Assembly: GCF_000383575.1 (NCBI RefSeq)
Contig: NZ_KB911579.1
Span: 3,897,540 to 3,961,539 of the forward strand
Origin: Salinispora oceanensis
Lineage (GTDB): Bacteria > Actinomycetota > Actinomycetes > Mycobacteriales > Micromonosporaceae
Reading direction: 5' to 3'
DNA length: 64,000 bases
Below are positions 54,809-62,600 of the stretch, in pieces. The notes under the pieces are model-generated. The model made no database searches. It was not told the DNA's origin and was given only the letters and a program-made list of their open reading frames with translations. The translations under genes and the position numbers were made by a program. Numbering within the stretch: position 1 is the first letter of the stretch; every line of letters begins with the position of its first letter.

Positions 54809-56026
54809 TCATGCGCGGACGGGGTTGCCGTGGAGGTTGCCGTCACCGCAGGGCCAGGGGCTGTTGTCGAGTTGCGTTAGGCCGGTGCTGCGGAAGAGGA
54901 GCAGTTCGTCGTGCAGGCTGAAGACGACGCGGCCGCGTTCGAGTAGCAGGATTCTGCTCATCACGGCTCGGTCGTCGTTTTGGGTGAACAGGGTCCGGGT
55001 TTGGAGATCGGGGTTGACGGCCAGGAGCTTGCTGTCGCGCCAGAGCACGGCCGTGCCATCGGCGTCCAACGCTGGATAGGTGGTGTAGTAGCCGCTCAGC
55101 GGCGGGCCGTCGGTCAGGGAGCCGTCTGGGTTGAGGACACGGAACCGGGACCGCGACGGGGTGACGTTCTCCGATTCGGCGCCGCTGATGGCGCCGTGGT
55201 GGTTGACGAGCATCATGCCGTGGCTAGGCCAGGTCTGTTGCGTGTGCCCTTCGGAGTTGTAATGCGTTGTCGTGAACGCGCCGTAGCCTTGCTGCCCGAT
55301 GAGGAAGGACCCGGGTCCGGTGATGGCCTTGTGCATGTAAGGGCCGGGCGGGGTGGTGGTGACGATCGCACCGGTGGTGGCGTCGAGGATGGTGCAGACG
55401 CCGATGCCGCTGCTGATATCGGTGATGTCGGCCAGTACTCGGTTGGCGGAGACCAGCAGCGGCTCCCGGTAGCCGACCGAGATCGTTCGTGGTCGCCACG
55501 GCTTCTTCGGACGCAGTTCCCAGCCGGTGTCCACGCCCGCTTCAACAACGCCGGGGAAGGACAGTTCAGCGGGCGGCAGCGGTGTGGACCAGGTGACGGC
55601 GCCGGTCTGGGTGTGCCGGGCGACGCGGGGAGCCTGACCGGGTGGCGCTTGGCCTCGAGGGCTGGCTGGCAGCCAGATCACGCAGAAGCCGTCGGGGAGC
55701 AAGACGAACGCGCCGAGGTGTTCGTGGGCTTGATGTTCCGGGACGACCGAGCGGAGGGCCTGGCCGTCGGGGCCAACTTCGGTGAAGGTGTGACCGGCGG
55801 GGCCACGGTGCGACAGCCAGACCGTGCCGGCTGGGGTGACCCGCGGCGGGCGGGGATGCCCTTTGAAAGTCCGTTGCCAGATGATCCCGCCTGCGGGGTC
55901 GAGTGCGGTGAGCACCGTGGCGTCGAGGTTGCGTCCGGCGTAGCTGGTCACGAAGATCGGGCCAGTCGAGTCATGGGTTGCGAGGCCCCAGACCTGCCCT
56001 GGCATGACCGTTCGGTCTGGGCTCAT
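54809..56026 (-). CDS. Beta-propeller-like (PQQ/WD-type) protein
   Basis: The ~405-residue protein is built of repeated strand motifs such as ALDPAGGIIWQRTFKG, VTPAGTVWLSHRG, VARHTQTGAVTWSTPLPP and ALDADGTAVLWRDSKLLAVN. Short D-G/W-x repeats of this kind suggest a PQQ-like or other beta-propeller. There is no signal peptide. I took ATG 56026, which has AAGGA upstream; GTG 56062 is possible. It sits between the two pieces of the broken integrase, so it was inserted there or moved by rearrangement. Function unknown. Confidence 0.6.
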   Translation of the reverse strand: MSPDRTVMPGQVWGLATHDSTGPIFVTSYAGRNLDATVLTALDPAGGIIWQRTFKGHPRPPRVTPAGTVWLSHRGPAGHTFTEVGPDGQALRSVVPEHQAHEHLGAFVLLPDGFCVIWLPASPRGQAPPGQAPRVARHTQTGAVTWSTPLPPAELSFPGVVEAGVDTGWELRPKKPWRPRTISVGYREPLLVSANRVLADITDISSGIGVCTILDATTGAIVTTTPPGPYMHKAITGPGSFLIGQQGYGAFTTTHYNSEGHTQQTWPSHGMMLVNHHGAISGAESENVTPSRSRFRVLNPDGSLTDGPPLSGYYTTYPALDADGTAVLWRDSKLLAVNPDLQTRTLFTQNDDRAVMSRILLLERGRVVFSLHDELLLFRSTGLTQLDNSPWPCGDGNLHGNPVRA

Positions 56027-56080
56027 TCGCGGTCGATCCTTTCGATGCGTTGCCGTCAGCACGATAGTCTCGGTGCGCGC

Positions 56081-56445
56081 TCAGCACGGGCCGATCTGGG
56101 TGCTGCGCGTCGGTAGGCGCCTCACGTTGGCTGCCGGGCTGGCAGTTCGGAGGCGGGTGATCTCGTCGTGTTGGGCGGCGAGCCGGGACAGCGCCTCGGT
56201 CCTGAACGCGGCGAGTTCGGCGATCGTTTCATCGCGTTCGGTCAGCCGTTGGCGCAGGGCGGTGTTCTCGGCTTTCAGCCGGGTGATCTGTGCCAGGCGC
56301 GGGTCAGGAACGGTTCCTTCCTGCTGGAGGGTGTGGAGTCGGGCTTCGAACTCTTCACGCAGATGGGCATAGGGTCGATCGCCGTAGAACGCGGTGCGGT
56401 CGACGCCGGCCTCGGTGGCCAGGGTCTTGACGTCGCAGCGGCCGC
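56081..56445 (-). pseudogene. Remnant of an integrase-associated coiled-coil/HTH protein (TnpC/DUF6262-like)
   Basis: The frame encodes VKTLATEAGVDRTAFYGDRP, a helix-turn-helix-like segment. A long coiled coil follows: RLAQITRLKAENTALRQRLT, then ERDETIAELAAFRTEALSRL. Proteins of this layout accompany site-specific recombinases of Tn554-type transposons. It has no proper start and is joined to the broken end of the integrase N-terminus, so it is a leftover. Confidence 0.5.
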
Positions 56446-56460
56446 CGGGCGGAATCTACG

Positions 56461-56874
56461 CCCCGTAGGACCAAAGCGCTTCTCGCACTCGCCCACCCAG
56501 CCGTAGGCCGGGTCGGTCAGGTACGCGCAGAACAGCCGCACCGCCTCCTGGTAGCCGCGCAACGTCGAGCGGCGCACCCGGCGCACGGCCCGCAGATCGG
56601 TGCACCACTCGTCAACCAGTTGCGGAGTCCACCGCCAGGGCAGCACCTGCGCGTGCTCAGCGAACGCTCGCACCGATCGCTGCCGGCTCTCCACAGTGCC
56701 GAAGGAGGAATTCCGCGCGAGTTGCCGGTTACGCCAACCGTCGAGCATCGCGGTGAACACCTGTTCGTCCGGCCGCAAAAGCCGGACACCGTCAGCCAGT
56801 TGCAGGTCCGCCGAGCCCGGCGTGGCGCGTTCCATGTCCACCGAAGGTGACCTCCCGACCCGCTTGTCAAACAT
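56461..56874 (-). pseudogene. Tyrosine integrase, N-terminal fragment
   Basis: The frame encodes LLRPDEQVFTAMLDGWRNRQ, FGTVESRQRSVRAFAEHAQV, WTPQLVDEWCTDLRAVRRV and YQEAVRLFCAYLTDPAYGW. This is the SAM-like core-binding domain of a tyrosine recombinase with its usual start. Homology ends after GECEKRF at ~56461, where unrelated sequence begins. The catalytic domain is found separately at 54477-54665. The start may be ATG 56835 (MERATPGSADL). Confidence 0.7.
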
Positions 56875-57080
56875 GCAGGGTCAGGATGGTGGGATCGCAT
56901 CCCTCGCGGCAGCGAGTCAACCTGTCAGGAGGTCTACAGTCGTCGAAACCGCTACTCGCGCGACCAGCAGCGCCAACCTCGGCCCCAGGTCGCACGCAGA
57001 CTGTCTTCTATTCGCATCAGATCGAATACGGGGCGGTTGGAGCTTTCAACCCGGAACCAACGACAAGGCTGGCCATGCGG
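56859..57080 (+). repeat. Right copy of the att-like repeat, in two blocks
   Basis: GACCCGCTTGTCAAACATGC and GCATCCCTCGCGGCAG (56859-56913) and ACCCGGAACCAACGACAAGG (from 57051) correspond to 52506-52603. The first block overlaps the start of the integrase N-terminal fragment, the usual position of an attachment site. Confidence 0.5.
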
Positions 57081-57348
57081 CTCGGGCGGTACTCCTTCAA
57101 GCTTCCTGGGCTCGCCGTATTTGGCGGCGTTGGCCGTGTAGTTCTCCGTGCGCGAACGGCCCGGCCGGGAGGCATCGACTTACGCAGGCAGCGACCACAG
57201 GGCAAACTGGCGTACGCGTGGTCGTCCCCTTGTCGGGCCTGCCGGGCCCGCCTCGCGCCACACCTAACTGGTCTGGGAGAGGTCATGGTCACCGCTGCCG
57301 CCGAGAATTGGCTGGTCTGGATCTTCCCGCTACGGCAGCATCTCCGCC
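56915..57348. other. Gap of ~430 bp without a convincing gene
   Basis: It holds the second block of the att-like repeat and TCGCATCAGATCGAATACGG, which recalls the palindrome arm at 52459. Short open frames on both strands have no recognisable content. It also contains the promoter region of the kinase gene at 57349. Confidence 0.5.
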
Positions 57349-58254
57349 ATGCTGCACAAGGACGAGATCTCGGTGGACGAGGCAGTCGTCACATCACTTC
57401 TGCGGATGCAACGCCCGGACTGGGCATCGCTGCCCTTGTCACCAGCAGGCGCCGGCACTGACAACGTCATGTACCGGCTCGGAGAGGACCTCCTGGTCCG
57501 GCTGCCGCGAACAGCCGACAAGGCGCTGTCGCTGAACAAGGAGCGGACGTGGCTCCCCCGGCTGGGACCGCTCCTGAGCTACCGGACGCCGGAACCGGTC
57601 TACGCCGGCACGCCAACCCCCGAGTTCCCGCTGCCTTGGTCGATCTACCGCTGGATCGACGGAGCCGAGGTCGACGCGAATACCGTCGGGGACTGGGCCG
57701 CCTTCGGAACAGAGCTGGCAACATTCGTTCATGAGCTGCACGGCATCGATCTCATGGGTGCCTCTCGCGCCGGTGAACTGAGCTGGTACCGCGGAGGCAG
57801 CCTGAAGGACTGCGCAGAGGCCATCAGTACCTGTTTCGCGGACTGTTTGACCACGATGGATGACGACCTCGATGTCGCCACCCTGGCAGGACTTTGGCGC
57901 GCCGCCATCCGGCTGCCCGAGCCCTTCAGCCCACACGTGTGGCTCCACGGTGACCTTCGCCCCGCCAACCTTCTGGCAGCGAGGGGCCGACTGCACGCCG
58001 TCATCGACTTCGGGGGACTGTCGATCGGCTTTCCTGCCGCCGAGCACGCCCCGGTCTGGGACCTGCCGGCTCCAGCGCGACAGGCCTACTGGAACGCCAT
58101 GAACCTTGACGACGTGAGCTGGGCGAAGGCTCGGGCATGGGCCATCGCCGTGGGCATCGCCGGAATCTCCTACTACCGGAATACCTGGCCGGCCTTCGCG
58201 AGCGAGTGCCGGACACGACTCGAAGCGATCCTCACCGACGCCGCAACACGCTAA
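57349..58254 (+). CDS. Aminoglycoside phosphotransferase-family kinase
   Basis: The 301-residue protein is a standard APH-fold kinase. Near residue 48 is LLVRLPRTADKALSL for ATP binding. The catalytic loop is VWLHGDLRPANLLAARG with Asp and Asn, and the metal motif is AVIDFGGLSIGFPAAE. The fit to macrolide/aminoglycoside kinases of the APH(3')/Mph type is good, but the acceptor cannot be told from sequence. A second kinase-like gene follows 68 bases downstream. Near the integrase remnants, it may be acquired resistance or a scavenging kinase. Confidence 0.82.
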   Translation: MLHKDEISVDEAVVTSLLRMQRPDWASLPLSPAGAGTDNVMYRLGEDLLVRLPRTADKALSLNKERTWLPRLGPLLSYRTPEPVYAGTPTPEFPLPWSIYRWIDGAEVDANTVGDWAAFGTELATFVHELHGIDLMGASRAGELSWYRGGSLKDCAEAISTCFADCLTTMDDDLDVATLAGLWRAAIRLPEPFSPHVWLHGDLRPANLLAARGRLHAVIDFGGLSIGFPAAEHAPVWDLPAPARQAYWNAMNLDDVSWAKARAWAIAVGIAGISYYRNTWPAFASECRTRLEAILTDAATR

Positions 58255-58322
58255 CTCCGGACTCTTGGTAGACCGTTGTGCCCATCGCGAACCACCGCCG
58301 AGCAACAGGAGAAAGGCGACCT

Positions 58323-59300
58323 GTGACACGGGCAGTCCTACAATCTGCCGACCTGCACGACCTGGTGGTGGACCAGTTCGGCGCAGATCGTAGACCTGCC
58401 GCCCTGGACCGGCTGACCGGTGGCAGCAAGAAGGGCGTCTACCGGCTGAGGTTGGACGACCAGTCGACAGCGATCCTCTATGTCTGGGCAGCAGGCGAGA
58501 ACTACTGGCCGCCGGCACCAGCCGTCCCCGACGATCCCTTCACCGACGCGTCGGGCGTCGAGTTGTTCGCCACCAACTACGCCGCCCTCAGCGCCGTGGA
58601 CGTGCGGACGCCACGGCTGTTGATGCTCGACTGCGCCGGCCGCTACCATCCGGCCGACCTTGCGCTGGTCGAGGATGTCGGTGCGGTGACGCTCGAGGCG
58701 CTCATGGAACATGACCCGGCCGCAGCCGTGACCCCGCTGTCCACACTTGGTGATGCCCTGTGCCGCATGCACACCACCCGCGGCACCCACTACGGCAAGC
58801 TTGCCGCCATCGCCCGCGGAGAGGCCCTACAGACCCGCAGCACCGAGGACATCATTCAGGACCGGGCGCGTGGTCACCTCGACGCGGCAGCCGCCCGCGA
58901 CGCCCGGCTCGCCGATGCCCACGACCGAATCACCGACCATCTCCGGCGCCTGCGCGGCGCGGTCACCGTTCGCCACGACTACCGGCTGATACACGGCGAA
59001 CTCGGACCGGACCACGTGCTCGTCCCGCCTTCCGGTGCACCCGCCATGGTCGACATCGAGGGGCTGGCGTTCTTCGACGTGGAGTGGGAGCACGCCTGGC
59101 TGCAGTTGCGCTTCGGTGACGCGTACCCCGCGCTCCAGTCCGTCGAACTCGACCCCAACCGGCTGGAGTTCTACCGATTCGCCCAGGTCCTGTCCCTGAT
59201 CGAGGGCCCCCTTCGGATCGCCGACACCGACTTCCCAGACCGCCGGTGGATGCTGGCTCTGGCCGAGCGGAACATCACCAAGGCCCTGGCCGTGATCTGA
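58323..59300 (+). CDS. APH-fold kinase-like protein with altered catalytic loop
   Basis: The 325-residue protein starts at GTG behind AGGAGAAAGG. The fold is APH-like: LDRLTGGSKKGVYRLRLDDQ at the N-terminus, ALVEDVGAVTLEALM in the hinge, and a catalytic region YRLIHGELGPDHVLV and PAMVDIEGLAFFDVEWEH. The catalytic Asp of HGDxxxxN is Glu and the Asn is His, and DFG is replaced by DIE. It may be a low-activity kinase or a pseudokinase, perhaps partnering the enzyme encoded just upstream. Confidence 0.75.
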   Translation: MTRAVLQSADLHDLVVDQFGADRRPAALDRLTGGSKKGVYRLRLDDQSTAILYVWAAGENYWPPAPAVPDDPFTDASGVELFATNYAALSAVDVRTPRLLMLDCAGRYHPADLALVEDVGAVTLEALMEHDPAAAVTPLSTLGDALCRMHTTRGTHYGKLAAIARGEALQTRSTEDIIQDRARGHLDAAAARDARLADAHDRITDHLRRLRGAVTVRHDYRLIHGELGPDHVLVPPSGAPAMVDIEGLAFFDVEWEHAWLQLRFGDAYPALQSVELDPNRLEFYRFAQVLSLIEGPLRIADTDFPDRRWMLALAERNITKALAVI

Positions 59301-59369
59301 CTCCTCCCGCAGCGCCGTCCGACGGGACGACCCGGCCAGCCGGGATCGCCCGATGAGGCGTGGCGATGG

Positions 59370-60914
59370 CTACCGCTCCGTACTCCCGAAGGCGCTGGAC
59401 AGGTAGGTGCGGGCGTCCGTGATCGCGTCCGCGATGATCCTCGCTGCGGCGCGTGCCTCCTCCGGCTCATGGTTTGCCTGCACCTGAAGCCGGAACCGCG
59501 ACGAGCCGGTGGGAGTCACCGGGAACTCCACCATGAACGCGAGCACCCCACGGTCGAAGAGCAGGCGGTTCGCGATCCGCGCCAGCTTCTCGTTTCCGAT
59601 CAGGAGCGGCACGATCGGCGACGGCTCACCCATACAGGTCAGCCCGTGCCCGGTCAGCTCATCGCGAAGCGCGGTGACGGCGCTGTGCAGCCGGGAACGG
59701 AGGAGGTCGCCCTCCGCGGAGCGGATGATCTTCGATGCTTCCAGGACCACGGCGGTCTGCACGGGCGACAGCGCGTTGGAGAAGAAGTGCGACCCACCGA
59801 ACATTTTGAGGTACTGCTTGAGCGCCGGGGAGGCCGAGGCGACGAAGCCGCCGTTGGAGCAGAACGTCTTGGAGAAGGCCCCCATCACGATGTCGATGTC
59901 GCCGAGCACCTCCTGCAACCCGAGGACACCGGTGCCACCCGGGCCCATCGAACCCAGGTCGTGTGCCACGTCGACGAGCAGCGTCGCGTCGTGCTCCCGG
60001 CACACCCGCTGCAGGGTCACCAGGTCCGGCCAGTCAGCGTCCACCGAGAAGAGGCCGTCCGTGACGACGAGGATGCCGTTGCGGCTGTCGCGCCGACGGA
60101 TGTCGACCAGGTGGCGACGGACCGCCTCCACGTTGAGGTGTTCGTAGCGCACCACGTTGCGGGTGGTCGCCCGGGCCCCCTGCTGGAGGCAGGAGTGCGC
60201 CAGCCGGTCGATCAGAACGTGGTCCTCCTGGCGGACCAGGCCCGCCATCGCCCCGAAGCCGGCGGCCCACCCGGTCGGGAAGAGCGTCACCTGCTCGGCC
60301 CGGACCAACTCGCCGAGCGACGCCTCCAGTTCGTCGGAGATGCGAGTGTTCCCCAGCACCATCGGTGACCCGGCGCTGTGCGGACCGTAGTCCCGCATCG
60401 CCCTGGTCGCCGCCTCCCGGATCGCCGGGTGCGTGTTGAACGACAGATAGTCCTGCGAGTTGAAGTTGATCCCGCGGGTACGCCGGCCGATGTCGTTGGT
60501 GATCTGGGCGATGCTGTTCGGTGCGGCTTCCAGCGTCCTGGAGTACTGCCACGTCTCGGTCCGCCGCCGCGCCTCGACCCACCCGTGGAATTCCTCGGTA
60601 CGGGTCATCAGGTTACGGCCGGCCGGCCGGTAGAAGTCATAGGCGTTCTTGTCGAGCGCGTACTCCTCGTCGGCGTCAACCTGCAGGTCGACGGGTTCCC
60701 ACATCTGGGTCAGGTCGGCGACCACCTCATTGAGGGCGGTCTCGTCCAACGAGTCGAACTCGTCCCACGGGATGTGGGTGGCCCAGTTGCGGGTCATCTC
60801 GGAGACCTCGGCCGCGGCTGCCGCCATCGCCTCCAGATCCTGCCGGCCGGCGGCCGCAAGGATGGTCCCGATCAGTTCGTCGTCGTCGCGTTGGTCAAGC
60901 TCAGGCAGGGACAT
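59370..60914 (-). CDS. PLP-dependent alpha-oxoamine synthase with an N-terminal extension
   Basis: The 514-residue protein has residues ~130-510 like the ALAS/KBL/AONS/SPT family: INFNSQDYLSFNTHPAIREA, GPHSAGSPMVLGNTRISDEL, DGLFSVDADWPDL, DVAHDLGSMGPGGTGVL and VMGAFSKTFCSNGGFVAS with the Schiff-base Lys. These enzymes condense an amino acid with an acyl thioester, releasing CO2. The first ~130 residues are an acidic helical domain (DELIGTILAAAGRQDLEAMA; ETALNEVVADLTQMWE) absent from standard enzymes and possibly a docking domain for a carrier protein. It is 25 bases after the FAD enzyme gene. Confidence 0.83.
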   Translation of the reverse strand: MSLPELDQRDDDELIGTILAAAGRQDLEAMAAAAAEVSEMTRNWATHIPWDEFDSLDETALNEVVADLTQMWEPVDLQVDADEEYALDKNAYDFYRPAGRNLMTRTEEFHGWVEARRRTETWQYSRTLEAAPNSIAQITNDIGRRTRGINFNSQDYLSFNTHPAIREAATRAMRDYGPHSAGSPMVLGNTRISDELEASLGELVRAEQVTLFPTGWAAGFGAMAGLVRQEDHVLIDRLAHSCLQQGARATTRNVVRYEHLNVEAVRRHLVDIRRRDSRNGILVVTDGLFSVDADWPDLVTLQRVCREHDATLLVDVAHDLGSMGPGGTGVLGLQEVLGDIDIVMGAFSKTFCSNGGFVASASPALKQYLKMFGGSHFFSNALSPVQTAVVLEASKIIRSAEGDLLRSRLHSAVTALRDELTGHGLTCMGEPSPIVPLLIGNEKLARIANRLLFDRGVLAFMVEFPVTPTGSSRFRLQVQANHEPEEARAAARIIADAITDARTYLSSAFGSTER

Positions 60915-60939
60915 AGTCGATCTCCGGGCGGGGTGCGGG

Positions 60940-62268
60940 TCAGGCGAACAGGTTCTGCTGGTACATCCGAGCGGTCCCGGGGTAGTCCTCGAACACCGGG
61001 TACCCGGCCGAGGTCTCCTTCGCGGCGTCGTTGAGCAGGAGGAGGTTCGACGCCTGGAAGAACTCCGAGACCGGCGCGACGTCGGCGTGGGTGGCGACGA
61101 ACCGGTCGATCTCCTGCTGGTTTCCCCGCAACGCCACGAACAACTGCAGTTCGTCGTGGCGGTACGGGCGCATCTCCGCGAGGGTGCAGACGTAGTCGTA
61201 GTAGGCGGCGGCGTTCTGGCTGCGGCGGCGGCCCTCATAGCTGGCCATCGCCGCCTCCAGCGACACGTCCCCGGAGAACCACCGGCCCAGCGCATCGGCG
61301 ACCAGCTCCGCGCCCCGGAACGCGTGGGTCATCCCGATCGCGGTGCACTGGTCCTTGGCCGACTCGGCATCCCCGACCAGCACCCAACCCGGTCCGGCCA
61401 GGGGCCGGAGGAACGCGGACTGATCCAACGTCCCGTAGACGCGCTCCGCCCGCACGCCCTGCGTCCGGACCACCTCGCCCAGCTCCGGGCTGACGAAATC
61501 CAGCGCCCGCTGGAAGTTGCCGGACACGTCGCGACGGAACTCGCGGGACCACTCGCTCGGTCCCCAGACCAGCACCATGTTCTGGTCGTGGTTGGTGGGT
61601 GCCACGGCGCAGGCCAGCCGACCACGTCGGTGCAGCTGCGCCGGACCCAGGTCGAAGCCGGAGTAGTAGCTCCAGTAGGCGAAGGTGCACCGGGGCCGCT
61701 CGTCGAACTTCGGCAGGCCGAGGGTGCGGGCGACGAACGAGTTGCGCCCGTCGGCACCGATCACGATCCGGGCGCGCTCCTCGACCAACTGCCCGTCGGA
61801 GTCGCGTCCCCGTACCCCGACGACCTGGTCGCCCTCGGTGATGAGCTCCCGCACCGTGAAGTTCGTCCGCACCTCGGCGCCGGCCTTACTCGCCGCCTCG
61901 ACCAACATCTGGTCGAGCACGTGGCGGCGCACCGAGGCGTACGTGCGCACCACGCCCGAGTCGTCGCCATGCCAGTCGCGGAAGTACGCGCGCAGAAGCT
62001 CGTCCGGCACCGAGCCGGTGAGCGGAATGCCGTCGTTGACGAATGTGACCTCGGTGTGCGACGGGGTGACCGCCAGTACCTGGTCCAGCAGGCCCCACCG
62101 GTTCAGGTAGGAGGTCCCGTGCGGCCAGAGAAAGTGGGTCGAGATGACGTCGCTGGGAAAGCTCGATCGGTCTAATACCAGCACCCGGTGCCCCTGTCGG
62201 GCCAGAAGCATGCCGGTGGACGCGCCCGCGCAGCGGGCTCCGATGACAATCGCGTCGTACCTGGGCAT
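60940..62268 (-). CDS. FAD-dependent monooxygenase/halogenase-type flavoprotein
   Basis: The 442-residue protein has a PHBH-type FAD fold: YDAIVIGARCAGASTGMLLA (dinucleotide site), IVIGADGRNSFVARTLGL (GD motif), and GWVLVGDAESAKDQCTAIGM with THAFRGAELVADAL (second FAD motif). The lack of a WxWxIP motif argues against a tryptophan-type halogenase. It likely hydroxylates or oxidises a small molecule with NAD(P)H and O2. The ATG follows GGAAGGGA. It is first gene of a two-gene operon with the alpha-oxoamine synthase. Confidence 0.83.
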   Translation of the reverse strand: MPRYDAIVIGARCAGASTGMLLARQGHRVLVLDRSSFPSDVISTHFLWPHGTSYLNRWGLLDQVLAVTPSHTEVTFVNDGIPLTGSVPDELLRAYFRDWHGDDSGVVRTYASVRRHVLDQMLVEAASKAGAEVRTNFTVRELITEGDQVVGVRGRDSDGQLVEERARIVIGADGRNSFVARTLGLPKFDERPRCTFAYWSYYSGFDLGPAQLHRRGRLACAVAPTNHDQNMVLVWGPSEWSREFRRDVSGNFQRALDFVSPELGEVVRTQGVRAERVYGTLDQSAFLRPLAGPGWVLVGDAESAKDQCTAIGMTHAFRGAELVADALGRWFSGDVSLEAAMASYEGRRRSQNAAAYYDYVCTLAEMRPYRHDELQLFVALRGNQQEIDRFVATHADVAPVSEFFQASNLLLLNDAAKETSAGYPVFEDYPGTARMYQQNLFA

Positions 62269-62600
62269 GCGGATTCCCTTCCGAGGAGTGGACAGCTCGA
62301 CGATCTCGGCGGCTTCAGTGTGCTCGTTACAACTGTGTCTGTCTAACTAGGCCAGTGCTACCACCAAAAGGCACTGACCAGACGGTGGCCACCAGCGCCG
62401 CCGGATGCTAGCACTATCGCAAAGCGGCTACGCAGAGTGAGTTTTCTACCAAGAGTCTGAGGTTGGGGCCGTGCTCGGGGAGCGACCGACGGCGGAGTTG
62501 GATGTCCCCTTGAGGGCGTTTCTCCGCATATCTCAGTGATAGTTAGTAGAAAATTTGCTCTGTTCTATTAGCGGCATTTGCCGGCGTGGAGGTAGGAACA
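62269..62600. other. Divergent promoter region (~330 bp), partly AT-rich
   Basis: No gene is visible. An inverted repeat CAGTGC (62353-62358) / GCACTG (62371-62376) lies in front of the FAD enzyme gene and could be an operator. 62525-62575 is unusually A+T-rich for this genome and should hold the promoter of the RCC1 gene. Confidence 0.5.
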
